Shown one piece after another: positions 35,078 to 47,049 of a DNA stretch of 64,000 bases. The stretch lies in assembly GCA_006503535.1 (NCBI GenBank), contig QYRS01000005.1:3534001-3598000 (forward strand), given 5' to 3'. Source of the DNA: Arthrinium phaeospermum. Its lineage: Eukaryota; Ascomycota; Sordariomycetes; Amphisphaeriales; Apiosporaceae. The notes under the pieces were generated by a model. It saw only the letters and a program-made list of their open reading frames with translations, ran no database searches and was not told where the DNA came from. Position numbers and translations under genes: made by a program. Numbering within the stretch: position 1 is the first letter of the stretch; the number at the start of each line of letters is the position of its first letter.

Positions 35078-36497
35078 CTTGATGGAGGTTGAATGAATTG
35101 ATTGATACTACATAGTAGAGAAGTCATGGCTATGAAGCAAAGGAGATTGCGCAGGGAACCGGTTGTTGATCAAAGAACGAGTCGGGGGCGATGGATCGGA
35201 TCTCGGCCAGGGTCTATGTCGTAGTAGGCGTAGGGGTGGTGTTTTCTGTAGTCAAAGGTTACTAATAAAGCAGATGGTTTTAGGTTGAAGAGTTGTTGCG
35301 AGCCGTCGCTAGCGAAACCCAGCTCGCCAGGAATCCCCGCGCTCAGAGCAGGCAATGGAGGGGATTGGGAGTGGCCCATGCACGGACTACAGAAAGTGTC
35401 AAAGTGCTGGAGATGGAGAATGCAAGCATCAAAGCAGTCACATGGCCAAGCTTTGAATGTGCAAAGCAACCACGCGACCGGGTCGACTCCTGCTGCGGCT
35501 GTGGTGCCAAGAGGTAAAAGCAAAGCTGGCAAGATGCACCACGATCTAGGTAGCATAATATCCCTCCAAGGCTGTTTGATAGACAGGCCAGCCCTTGCTG
35601 GCTTGCGATCTCAGATTCGATAATTGACGGGCGGGCTGATTGATTGGCCGGCTCGAGCATGGCCAAAAGGCTGCCCTTGTTTTTTTGCTCCAGTTGTAAG
35701 ACAAAACCCGGGCAATCATTGAAGGTGAGGAGTGGGTGAGCGTGGGTGAGGGCCCAATCAGTGCCAGGTCTTTAGGTTTCTCTCCACCAAAAGCCGCTAA
35801 AAATCCAACTACATGCACAGCGCACTGCACACTATCTACACTTCCCATCCCTCACACAAAAACACCCTCCACACTAGACCTCATTCCTCCAACCACCACG
35901 GTACCTCAACGCCAACAATCAAACCACCTCTACCACTTTCATCTTGGTTTCGGAGAGCAACACTTGAGCTCCCAACCCTCTACTGCCCATACGCATACCC
36001 TCGCAACTTGCGTAGTGACTCTCGCCATCGTACGGAAGCTTGTTCCATCTGCTGGACAGCTTTTTCCAATCTCCACCGTCTTCCACCCCTCATCCACGTC
36101 CATTTCAGCTTCGCCATCTTGAGGCTGAACATCCTCAAAATCTCCTCATCACAAAGTCTTGCCTTTGTCACTCTTCACGCCTGCGTAGTCCCCCGGACAA
36201 GAGCTCATCGAAACCCGGCAATAAACCCCGCCATCTCACATCCCACCTCGCGAAAGTAGCAATTTTGGTCCTGCACCGTCTTCTTCAAGGCGCCCCCTTC
36301 AACAACGACCTGCCCAGGCCACCTCTCGAACCGACTCTTTACACTGGCAATCGTGAGTTCATTGAACTCGACCAGTTTCCGAAATACCAATCTTCGCTCC
36401 CGACGGCCGTTCCTATCCACACACCGACGGAAGCCAACCTTGACCGCTCAATCTAGAAAGCCGACACTTCTTTCTCTACACACAACCCACATTCGCC
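35078..36497. other. Intergenic and long leader of the DHH1 copy
   Basis: From about 35800 the plus strand is C/A-rich, like a fungal 5' leader, up to the helicase start at 36498. Minus frames of 100-130 codons have no motifs. Confidence 0.5.
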
Positions 36498-37949
36498 ATG
36501 ACGCATTAGCAGACCAGATGCGGGCCTCAACCCTGGCAGATAACAATGGCTCATCAGAAGACTGGAAGAAGACTTTGAACCTCCCCAACAGGGACGGCAG
36601 ACAGCAGACAGAGGTAGGTGCCTGCTCCGGCGGTCTGGTGTCCGTTTTCTTTCGCATTCTGGGGTTTCTCTAACACATTGTCTGCCCTTCTGATCAGGAT
36701 GTAACGAACACGAAAGGTTCGAATGGGAGGACTTTGCCTTGAAGCGCGACCTATTGATGGGCATTTTCGAAGCCGGCTACGAGAAACCCTCCCCTATCCA
36801 AGAAGAATCGATACCTGTTGCCCTGACCGGTCGTGACATTCTCGCCCGAGCAAAGAACGGTACCGGAAAGACTGCCGCCTTTGTCGTCCCTACTCTGCAA
36901 CGCATCAACCCCAAAGTCAACAAGATCCAATGTCTCATCCTCGTGCCCACCCGCGAACTTGCTATGCAAACCTCGCAGGTGTGCAAAACCCTCGGAAACA
37001 CTTAGGCATCAACGTCATGGTCACCACTGGAGGAACTGGTCTACGAGATGATATTATCCGTCTGCAGGATCCTGTCCACATAGTAGTGGGCACTCCCGAC
37101 GTATTCTGGATTTGGCTGGGAAGAACGTGGCCGACCTGAGCGAATGCCCCATGTTCGTCATGGACGAGGCTGACAAGCTTCTGTCCCAAGAATTCACTCC
37201 TGTCATCGAGCAGCTGCTGCAGTTCCACTAACCGTGTGGAGTTGCTGGCCAAGAAGATTACCGAACTCGGATACTCGTGTTTCTACAGTCATGCCAAGAT
37301 GGCACAGCATGCGCGAAACCGAGTCTTCCACGACTTCCGCAACGGCGTTTGCCGAAACCTCGTGTGCTCCGATCTTCTGACCCGTGGTATCGATATTCAG
37401 GCCGTCAACGTGGTCATCAACTTCGATTTCCCCAAGAACGCCGAGACTACCTCCACCGCATTGGTCGATCGGGTCGTTACGGTCACCTTGGTCTGGCTAT
37501 CAACCTGATCAACTGGGAAGACCGTTTCAACCTGTACAACATCGAGCGCGATTTGGGCACCGAGATCCAGCCCATCCCCGCCACCATCGACAAGGCTCTC
37601 TACGTTTACGAGAACCCCGAGAACATCCCTCGTCCGGCGAACACCCTGCCACCGCCGAGACAGCAGCAGCAACCGTCTGCCGGTACTGCCCAGAGGAACT
37701 CCCAAGACCAGCCCCAGCGACAGCCCACCGGACCGGGGGCCGAGCGCCTCTCAGGGTCGCAGCCAGCAGCAAGGGCCGTCCGATTTCCGGGGCCAGCCCC
37801 AACAACAGCAACCCGATGGCCAACCCCGTCAATATCGCGGCAACAACAACCACCGTGGCGGAGGTCGCGGACGTGGTGGCTACCAGGGTCGCGGTGGATA
37901 CAACAACTACGGCAGAGGCAGAGGCCAGCAGCCTCAGCAAACTGCCTAG
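36498..37949 (+). pseudogene. DHH1: DHH1/DDX6-type DEAD-box RNA helicase, multiply broken copy
   Basis: Unmistakable Dhh1 sequence, the decapping activator of P-bodies. The original first intron remains (36614-36697, gtaggt ... gatcag), so this is not a retrocopy. Recognisable are the Q motif ([10 protein letters not shown]), motif I (AKNGTGKT), PTRELA, DEAD (VMDEADKLL), and the far C-terminus [16 protein letters not shown]. Breaks: a few bases missing just after the ATG; one-base losses near 36717, 37001, 37100 and 37463; a deletion at about 37229 that removes some 75-80 codons between LLQFH and TNRVELL, taking motif III (SAT) with it; and a further frame change in the Gln-rich tail. Motif VI (HRIGRSGR) can be read only in another frame. 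Substitutions are few, so decay is recent. A working copy is expected elsewhere. Confidence 0.9.
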
Positions 37950-39206
37950 TCGTCCACCAGGATGCTTCACTAGGCCACACACATCCACCGACATCGAAGT
38001 ACACGTGGCCAACCCCTTTTTCCCCTCCCTCTACATTGTACATAATTCCCTTCTTATTTTGCTTGTTGATTTGTATCATACCCATCGCGCCGTCTGCATT
38101 GGTTCTCTGTTTTTCTCCAGAATCGTCCCTTGGAAGGTTTTTATATAAATAAAGAGATTTCTCGAGATGCATCTGAGGACTGGAGGCCCAAGCACGGTAG
38201 GGCGGGAATGATTAATCAAAAGTGGCGTTCTGGCGTTTTTGGCAGTTCCATGGACGGACGCAGTGTCCCGCACAGCGAGAACAGGGCGAACTCGGTCTCG
38301 TGGACAGGGTTGGTTCGTTCTACAACGATGCCGACCTTTGCGTTTTGTTGGCAAGGCCAGGCAAGCGTGGTTGATAAGAATAGGGTAATGACGACTCGGA
38401 TGACACGATTGCGCAACTGGGCGGGTTGGCACTCGAGGTTGCAGGTTCATTCACATACTTGGAGCGTGGCCGGTTCTTGTCTATCCATATCATGCGAGGG
38501 ACAAGAGGGGTGGTGGGATTGAATACCTCGATCCATATCATGCGATATGGTGTATAGGTGGTCTTTGGCACAAGAAAAGAGGGGGAGGGCAGCAACTGGC
38601 CGCCTGGTGCTCCCGGCTCTTTAGAATGTCGGCTATACATTCTTGGACACCAGCAACCATCTCAGCTCTGCTCAACAACCGAGCGAGATTTGGCTGGCGT
38701 GAAAATCAACTGTCCGCACTCTGAGGCGACGGACGTGGCAATCTGGACAAGGTGGCATCATCCCCCGGTCGAGTGTTGACTTGGCTGGCTGGCTGAGACC
38801 CCTTGCATGTCTACCAACGAGAAAAAAAAACGACGAAAAAACACTTTTTGGAGGAGAGTCGGATCGGCTAGATGGCTTTTCGCACCAGTAAACCGTGTGC
38901 CTCATCCATATGGGTGTATTCAACGGTCCTGGTAGGCTTTCTGGTCATCTGACAATTTCTAGTGGCTTTAATAGATGTCACTTTCTCCTTCACCATGATG
39001 TGTTGCATTCTTGACGTGCTGACTTGTGAATGAGTTTGGGATACTGATGTGAAAAAGGGGCAATTATGATTGAGCGACCTGGATGGGGATAGAGGGGCAA
39101 GTTTGGCGGCTCCTCTGGCAGCCACCATGCCACTATTTCGCACGGTTGTCTAGGTGCCAGGGACCATGTGCCTGGAAATTTTGAATTGCATTGCAGTATG
39201 TAAGTA
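37950..39206. other. Intergenic, no gene seen
   Basis: Includes the 3' flank of the DHH1 copy. Short open frames lack motifs. Confidence 0.5.
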
Positions 39207-39585
39207 TGTCATTTCCCCATGGCTATTTCCAATGCTCTGGAACATTGTTGACTGCCCTACGAAATGACATGAATCAGGGGAAGCAAGCCTCTGGAAGAAG
39301 CGATGTCCGTGGCGGGGGCAGCAACCAGCGCGGGGTCCGACCAATCCCACTGTAAGCCAGCCAGTGTGCGAGTGCTATCGGCTCGTTGGCTTAGACCTGT
39401 CATTTCCCCATGGCTATTTCCAATGCTCTGGAACATTGTTGACTGCCCATACGAAATGACATGAATCAGGGGAAGCAAGCTCTTGGAAGAAGCGATGTCC
39501 GGGGGGCAGCAACCAGCGCGGGGTCCGACCAATCCCACTGTAAGCCAGCCCGTGTGCGAGTGCTATCGGCTCGTTGGCTTAGACC
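39207..39585. repeat. Tandem duplication of a 191-bp unit
   Basis: Copy 1 is 39207-39397 and copy 2 is 39398-39585. They differ by a handful of substitutions and small indels (for example gtggcgggggc against gggggg near the middle). The unit starts tgtcatttccccatgg and ends gttggcttagacc. No coding content recognised. Confidence 0.93.
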
Positions 39586-39884
39586 CAAACATCCCATCGT
39601 CCTGCCCAGCTTAAACTTTTGACACCAACATATGCTTCGAAGGAGATGGAAACGAGCAGTACAATTGCATCACGTTATCGTTCAATCTTACGATATTATG
39701 TTCTTCTTATTTGGTCATTTAGATACATCTGGCTCGTCAGACGGTCTTCTCCCCAGACTACCTAAGTAGTCATGCTGGTTCCCTTCGATGGTAAATTATG
39801 GGGCTGCAGGTAAGCAATACTTCGACTACACGCGGTACTGCTCGTTTTGCGAGTCCCGCCGCGGTGTCGGACTGGTTGGTCCCG
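39586..39884. other. Spacer, no gene seen
   Basis: Nothing recognised between the duplication and the next pseudogene. Confidence 0.4.
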
Positions 39885-41877
39885 TCATGGTGAATAGCGA
39901 CCAACTGGGCGGCCGCGACAGAGGTCGAGGGCTAACCTACCCGTCGGAAACCCCCGTGGTCCTTCGGGCCAACATGGACCCAGGCTGATGGACGTCGTAG
40001 CACGCCTTGATGAATTTCCCTCGTACTTGATGGTCATGTCAGCCGCCAAACGTCGATATGGATGAGATATTGGGATTGACTTACGACTCTCGGTCTGGAA
40101 CTCAATCTCTAAGTATCCCAGGCGCTGGACATTCGTCGGAGGGATCTCGCCTTTCTGTTCATACAACACTGATGCCATCCGACTGCTGAGTGAGGGCGAC
40201 CGAGATCGGCTCGAGTTCCTTCGCATGATGATGTCGCCAAAGGACGGCCGCCTCGTCGTCGGCTGTTCCTCCACGTCGGGGCCGTATTCGAGATCGCTTT
40301 CCTGAGAATACACCCGCAACACAAGCCGGGTCTCCCCCTTGAACTCGGGCGTCCGCCTGAACCAGCGGATCGTCGGCCGCGTTGGTCCGCCAGATCTTGA
40401 GGTGCACGTCCTTGGCGATGTAACTTCTCCTCGCGCGAGTGCACCACCAGCGCCTGCACCATCTCCAGGAATTGCCGGTTCCGCACCTTGCGCTGGAACG
40501 TCTCCCCGGTCCGGCTTGTGGTGAAGTAGTACCGCGGTATCTCCCTGCAGCTTGTGGATGCCGCTGCTGTCCGTGAGCTCGAAGGTGTGCCGCGCTTCGG
40601 GGGAGGAAGGATACTTCTAGGTTCTTGTCGTTGGCTTCGTGTACGGTATCCGTGTCTCATTGCGCGGGACTTGATCTCAATGTCAGCATACTCGACGACT
40701 TCTCCCGGAGACAGAGACAGCGAGAGACAGAGATGACTTACTGAAGTGTCGCAGGCGCATCCCCGTCATGGTCCACTCGACAATTCGGTATTCGCCGGTT
40801 TCTTGTACAAGGTATCGGTCGGACATGAGGTCGACATGACCTCTTGGGCCAAGGACGCTGTTCGCATTAGCACGGTGATCGGTTCCCAAGTCTTGGGGCT
40901 ACGTGCAGTTTCAACGGTCGACCTTGGACACCGTTTTGAACCGCCGTGATTCCATCAGAGCAGGTTGCAGTTGATGTCCTATCGCTTGATTCTCGCTACG
41001 TGGTGGGCCTTCTGGGAGTCCAGGCGGGTCATCTTGCACATCCTCCGCATCCTCCGCAATCGACGATGGATCTGGTTAGCCCGCTTGGCCTGGCTGATCC
41101 GTTATTCCAATTAAAGATGATGGCGACAAGAATGATGATATCCCGTCACCATCCGTTCCGTGCGACCGAGGACTCGGTGGGCCAGTGTCCTCCAAAAGTG
41201 GCAACACCAGCTGTTCTAGACCCGACGTCCGAAAGCGTTCGCGGCGGGACGCCGAGTTTGGAGGGCGTGAATTGGGCAGGCTGTGCTCATACCCTCGGTC
41301 AGAGTCTCACCTGTCCATCGACGTGGGAATATTGGTTCAGGAGATGCAACAAGTGGATCCCGATCGCCTGTCCGACTTGGAATCAATTTGGGCGTCGCCA
41401 TATCATCAAGCCTATCATTGCTGTAGTCTATATCAGGCACAGCACAGCTTTGAGGTCGGAGTCACGGGCCGCCAGCGACTTACAGGATTCGGATGCCAAT
41501 GTGGGCATTGAGCTCGTGGAAGTGGTCATCTATTCGCTTGTTGAAGGAATCCAATCGACCTTCGCTGAAGAGGAAAGCAGTCCGTTGTGTAGCGGACCGG
41601 ATTCCTCGTTTGGAGGATAAAGTGGCTTCATATCCTTCGAGAAAGGCCTTGCATTCTCGCAGGGTCGTGTCGATCCCCCGGTACTGAGCTTTTAGGAGCG
41701 GGATCTCGGATTTGGGGATCTTCTGCAATATGTCATTGAGGCCCTGCAGGCGTATGTTGAGCCGTTGGAGCTTCTCTATGCTTCGATCGTTGCCAAAGAC
41801 TCGAAGAAGACTTTGGATCCCAGTTTCAACGCCGACGTTGACAGCTCAATGATCGACACGATGTTGCTTGGGTCCAT
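39885..41877 (-). pseudogene. Fungal hypothetical with STAND-type helical N-domain, frameshifted
   Basis: Start at 41877 (MDPSNIVSIIELSTSALKLG), the kind of opening used by fungal STAND/NLR-like N-terminal helical domains. A one-base shift near 41805 leads to VFGNDRSIEKLQRLN and, to about 41480, QKIPKSEIPLLKAQYRG and RTAFLFSEGRLDSFNKRIDDHFHELNA. Farther down (40890-40680) comes LGPRGHVDLMSDRYLV. The block 40660-39885 reads in three frames in turn: RYYFTTSRTGETFQRKVRN, VHLKIWRTNAADDPLVQ, and RVYSQESDLEYGPDVEEQP. The switches fit single-base insertions (at ggagaagttac and at a five-G run). Introns occur between blocks but I did not fix them all. No nucleotide-binding domain is seen. Function unknown. 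Confidence 0.55.
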
Positions 41878-42626
41878 GTCGACTTCCAAGTAAACTAAAA
41901 ATTAGGTAGTGGAGGAGAATGCTGGGCCGAACCCACGCGCGACTGCGACAACGACCATCCCTGGCATAAAAAGAACACGCAGGCGGCGGAGCCCTCCAGC
42001 CATCCACTCATCCACCCTCTGGCCACGCGAGCAGGGCACTGTCATCAATCACAGATGGTCATTTCTGATTCTACTAAACGGTTGCTGCTGCTGCCTGCAA
42101 GTTGCAACACACTGTCCTGGCCCGGTGGGCTATTTTCAGCGATGGCTAGACTGGGGTGGTTCTGGCCAATAGCGGGGCCCGGCCCGGCCACGTTTTGGCA
42201 TCAACGGTCCAGAGCCCCGGACGGTGGGCGCATCGTGTTATCGACCAAATCGATAGTCGAGACCGCCAAGTTCGTTTAAGCGCGCCCCAAGAGGACGGGA
42301 CGAGTGTCAGCCTGGTACGCGTGCCGAAACGAGGGTCGGCACCTGATCTTTATCGGTAGCAGAGCCCCGTACCAAGCACGAGCTGAAGAAGACGAGCACA
42401 CCAACACCGCTGATAAACAGGGCCTCGGTGAAGGGTCACAGCCGCAATGGGCGAGATGGGCCGCCTAGGGGGCAATTGTCTCGAGCTTATATGACGCGCA
42501 TGGGAGGTCGCTTTTGGTTGCCCTGCCTTCTCACAGCGTCCCTCTCATACTGATCTTTGTTCTTTTGCCACATTGACAGTGGGTGGAGGCCAACACCGCG
42601 CAGCTCCTCTACAATCAAAAACGGTC
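41878..42626. other. Intergenic, divergent upstream regions
   Basis: Lies between a minus-strand and a plus-strand gene start. No supported gene. Confidence 0.5.
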
Positions 42627-44959
42627 ATGGGCAACTATTTCTCCAGTCTCGATCATGACATACGATATCGAAGAGGTGATCAATTACGTAAGTAGCGACC
42701 TGTGCTTCTGGTGAAAACTTCGGGACGAATCCGATCACTACACAGCAACAGGGTGCAGATACAGGGGGCTAACCGACACCTGCAGGATCCACTGGACCCG
42801 GAAGGCGCCGTAAGTCCGTGATTGATCGCCCCGGACTGGACGGCTTCAAGTGGAAGGTTTGGTGGGTCGCCGCCTCGGGCTTCTTCACGGCCTCCACAGC
42901 ATCTTCGCCACCAACGTCATCAGCCCGGCTCTCAGCTACGTCTACCCGGAATGCCAATACGGCTCCAACACGTCGCTGGTAATCAACATGGCGACGTTGG
43001 CCGGCACCACGGTCGGCATGATTGTGTTCGGAGTTTTTGGCCGATGTGTATGGCCGCAAGAGCGTGTACGGCATTGAGCTGTGCATTGTGGTCATTGCTA
43101 CGATTGGCATGACTACGGCGTCCACGGGCTATGCGGGGACGATGGACATATACCGGTGGATCGGCTTTTGGCGCTGTCTGCTTGGGTTTGGTTTGGGTGC
43201 CGAGGTGAGTGTGACACTTACCCATTCCCCTGTCAATTTGAACTCAGCACGCCGTACTAACCCAGAGTCAGTATCCCTTATCTGCGGTGATCTCGGCAGA
43301 ATGGTCGTCTACCAAGTCCCGAGCCAGGATGATGGCGGCCGTGTTCCTGATGCAGTCGGTCGGCCAAGTTGCCGCCAACGGGTTCGGCTTGGCGATCCTC
43401 GTGGGCGTGAGTCAGAAGATGGGCATCAACCCCGAGGGCAACGACGTGGAAACGGCACGTATCATTGATGTCACCTGGAGGATCATCATCGGCATTGCGG
43501 CTCTGCCCGCCTTGGTCTCCTTGTTCCTGAGGCGGCTGATCCCCGAGACACCCCTGTACCTGGCCAAGGCGGGTAAAGTTGCCGCGGCTGCCGAGGCGGC
43601 CGGACAGATTTACGCGCCGATGTCTCTATTCTGCTCAACGAACAGGACAGCGTAATGGTCACGGAAAGCATTTCGGATCAGCCCACGCAGGGAATGAGGA
43701 AGGTGCGGCGTGGCTGGGTTGGCACGGTCAGCGCGTATCTCGGTGGCGCCCGGGACTACCTCCGGCAAAAGGATCGCTGGCGTGCGCTGCTCGGCGTCAT
43801 GATCGCATGGTTGCTGCTCGATATAGCCTACTACGGTCTGGGCCTCGATAGCCCCAAGACCATCTCTACCATCTGGCTTTCAGGCAAGCCGCCGTATTCG
43901 AACCTGACCAGCGCAGGCGACGACTGCCCCAGCACCAACACCTCGACCTGGAAGGCCGACCCGTCGCAGCCCGGCATCTCGATCTACCACATGCTGAAGC
44001 AGGACAGCATCCGCAACATCGAGACCATCTCGTCGGGCACGCTCCTGGGCAGCGTCGTCGTGCTACTGGCCATCGACTACCTGCCTCGCGTGACCTGGAT
44101 GGCGTGGACGTTCGTGGCGCTCGCGGCCCTATTCGCCGTCAACGGCGGCACCTTTTTCGTCACGTTCGAGACGGACAAGCATGCCCTCACCATCACCTTG
44201 TACGTGCTGGCCCAGGTCTTGTTCAACCTGGGCCCCAACACCATGACCTTCATCATCCCCGCCGAGCTCTTCGGCACCGAGTACCGCGCCGCCTTTTACG
44301 GGCTGGCGGCGGCGTCGGGCAAGCTGGGCGCCATTTTCGCGCAGCTCATGCTCAGGCTCGTCGTGTTTGCGGAGCATCCGGCCGGTACCACTCAGAACAG
44401 CAGCGACACTAACACCGACGACAACGCGGTCTGGAACCCGAGCTGGGACAAGGGCAAGTTCGCGGGGCTGCTGTTGGGGTTTTGCCCGGCCATGCTGCTG
44501 GGGGCTTTTGTTACTTGGGTTTGGATTCCCGAGGTGCAGTTCCCGCGCGGCCATGGACACGGTTCTGATGGCCATCACCATCATCGGCTGGTTTCGTCCT
44601 CATACAATCAGGATGACAGTGGTGGAGAAAGCGGTTCTGATGAGGATGATGGCGATGATCGCTCAGATGATGGAAGGGGCGGTCGTGGCGATGTGGTGGA
44701 GGGTCGAGAGAGTCGAGGCAGCAAGCGTGGCAGCAGGGCGACGTTCCGGGAGCTGCTCAAGTTGCCCAACCGGCCGCTGGAGCATATCGAGAAGTTCCCC
44801 GGCGAGGGGCAGATCTTGGGGGCGCGGAAGAACCTGGCCCGGCTGTTTCGGAAGCGGAGGACTAAGACCAAGGGGAGGACGAGACGAGGGAGTGTGAGGA
44901 GGAGGACGGACTCGAGGACAGACAGCTCACGGGTGGTGGCTATGGAGATGGCAGGTTGA
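42627..44959 (+). pseudogene. MFS phosphate/glycerophosphodiester-type transporter, three indels
   Basis: Exon 1 is 42627-42687 (MGNYFSSLDHDIRY), then 42786-43204 and 43266-44959, with gt-ag introns. The protein is a phosphate:H+ symporter-type MFS carrier: IFATNVISPALSYVYPE, LADVYGRKSVYG, the YPLSAVISAEWSS loop after intron 2, PETPLYLAKAGK, FIIPAELFGTEYRA, LGAFVTWVWIPEVQ. Frame is lost three times by one base: a missing base near 42895, an extra T in the ttttt run 43034-43038, and a missing base near 43618. The rest is uninterrupted. The tail carries a His-rich stretch (GHGHGSDGHHHH) and a long acidic then basic extension. Such carriers import phosphate or glycerophosphoinositol. Whether the lesions are biological is unresolved. 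Confidence 0.8.
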
Positions 44960-45591
44960 TAGGTAATGGTAATGATAGTGGTGGGATGACGGAAATCGAG
45001 TTAAGGAATATATAGTTGACTATTAATGTTTGAGTACTAGATATATCTGTCTGTACATCACATGAATCTGTTTACAAACTCACGTCTGAGGTTCCTATGT
45101 TAAAATCCAGTTCAAAGACTCTCGTGCAGCTGCTGCATAAATGGGCTTTAAGTTGGTCGTAGACATGCGACAAAAGGGGACTGTTTATTATATAAGTCAT
45201 ATTCCTCTGATCAGGGCAAAATGGCAGCATCATTCAATTGACATAATATATAATACTACTGTAACAAGTGTTAAACATAAAGGATCCGATACAACGCTGC
45301 TTGGAAGAGACAGGGATGCAGACAAGGGTTGGAAGGCGTCCTTGCTTGATTTGGCCTCATGGCGTTTTCCTTGGCAAGCTTGGAGTATTGGACGCCAGGA
45401 GCTCGCAGCTACTAGCTCAAGGCAACAGGAACTACGGAAACGCCACACGCATCTCGACTGGGACGCCACCGAAAAGCTTTTGCGCATTACTGGCGACGTG
45501 CACCAACCTTGAGCAGCCTCTCTTATTTTCGAATATGGGTCACTGAAATACTGAAAGAAAAAGACGTTACCTACAGTTGAGATGTGCTTCA
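44960..45591. other. Intergenic, no gene seen
   Basis: AT-rich around 45000-45280. No gene recognised. Confidence 0.5.
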
Positions 45592-47049
45592 ATGATGCCG
45601 TTCATTCCAGAGTGTGGTGTTCTGGGTTCTATTTCCCAACTTCACGTCAGCCGATTCTTTCCTCCGCCTACAGTATTCACGACGCAAGTTGCGCTGAGCC
45701 AATACAGCCAAGAGACACCCGATCCTTTGGTCCCTAGACATGAACCAGTTCCATTACCACACCTTCACGATGCCGCATGTCGAAACGTGGTTGTGGCGGT
45801 CGTTGGACCTGTCGGCTCTGGCAAGAGCACGTTCATCAACCATCTCGTCGATGAAGACGTCGTTGTCGGATACAACGGTGGGCCTTGTGAGTCCATCAAC
45901 GCACCAAGACTAAGTATTATTCTCGTGTTCTAATCCTGAACAACAGGTACGAGAGATATCACAGCTTATAGATTCATGTACGACCAGGGCACGTGGGTCC
46001 ATTTCATCGACTCCCCTGGCTTCAACGGGGCGACCATAACCAACACCATGGTCCTCGAGAAAATTGCAGCTTTCTTGAAGCATAGCCACAGTCCCAGCAT
46101 GACGTTGGACGGCGTGGTATCGCTGCATCGGTATAGTGACCGCAGGACGTTGAGCTCAAAGCTACTGAGCGTTGAGCGTGTCCGGAACCTCGTGGACAGT
46201 CTGGCTGACGGTAACGGCGTCTTTGCTGTAATCACCTGGCATAATCTCGCTCAGAGTGGCGGCTCCGGGAGAGAAAGAAACCGGAGAGTGGGTCAGGTGG
46301 TGAGAGATGGTTATGGAGTGTTCAGGATTCGCAACACGGAGCGTTCCGCAACGGAGCTGATGAAAGACTTTCTCGCAAGGTCGAAAGGCTTCCCAACGGT
46401 TCCCCTGGCCAACCCTTCCCAGTCATCATCGTCAACGAGCCCTTCAGAGTCGGCCCTGGCTGAGGTCCAACCACCACCGAGCTTGGCCCCACCGGAAACG
46501 ACCGACTCATTGTTCATATCTGGCATCGAACTGGTAAACACCGTCCGGCCCATCCGAGAAAACTTCCTCACGGCCAGGCGTCTGGCCCCTGCGTTGTTCC
46601 GTGAGTTGGGCCCACCGTGTGACCATACCGGCTGCCCCACGGTTTTGCTAATAAAGTACAAATCAGGCCGTCGCCAATTGGACTGCATAGAAGTGACTAT
46701 CAACGGCGCCAAGACTCGGGCGGTAATCTGTACCGCGAACCAGGCATCGGTGATATCGCAGAGGTCTGCTCGGTTGTTAAGCATCGACTATGTGATCGAC
46801 TACAGGTTTGCTGGACAACTCCGAGGTCCCACGCACGCAACAATTATCGGCAGAATCCACCACACGATTCTGCAGATCGGTGGTAGGTCTTTCCCGCTTG
46901 CCTTGACGGTACTGGAGGACAACCTCCAAAGCGATGGGCAGAAGTCAGTTTTCTTTCTTGGACTCGATTTCATGCGGAAGCACGACGCGGTTGTGGATTA
47001 TTCGAGAAATGTGGTAGTGATGGAGGGCATGGAGGTTCCTCTTATTTGA
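45592..47049 (+). CDS. GTPase fused to catalytically dead Ddi1-like retropepsin domain
   Basis: Exons 45592-45886 and 45947-47049 (intron gtgagt ... aacaacag) give 465 aa; start is the first of two ATGs in frame. The N-half is a P-loop GTPase: VVVAVVGPVGSGKSTF with Walker A at residues 72-80, DSPG at 120-123, and VFAVITWHNL where fungal AIG1/septin-like members have their G4 strand. A Ser/Pro-rich linker (SQSSSSTSPSESA) leads to a C-terminal domain (about 343-465) matching the Ddi1 retroviral-protease fold: EVTINGAKTRAV, RFAGQLRGPTHATIIGRIH, FFLGLDFMRKHDAVVDY, NVVVMEG. The catalytic DSG/DTG triad is replaced by C-T-A (Cys360, TGT at 46729-46731), so it cannot work as an aspartyl protease. No membrane span. 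The fusion is new to me; role unknown, perhaps dimerisation or binding. Confidence 0.78.
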
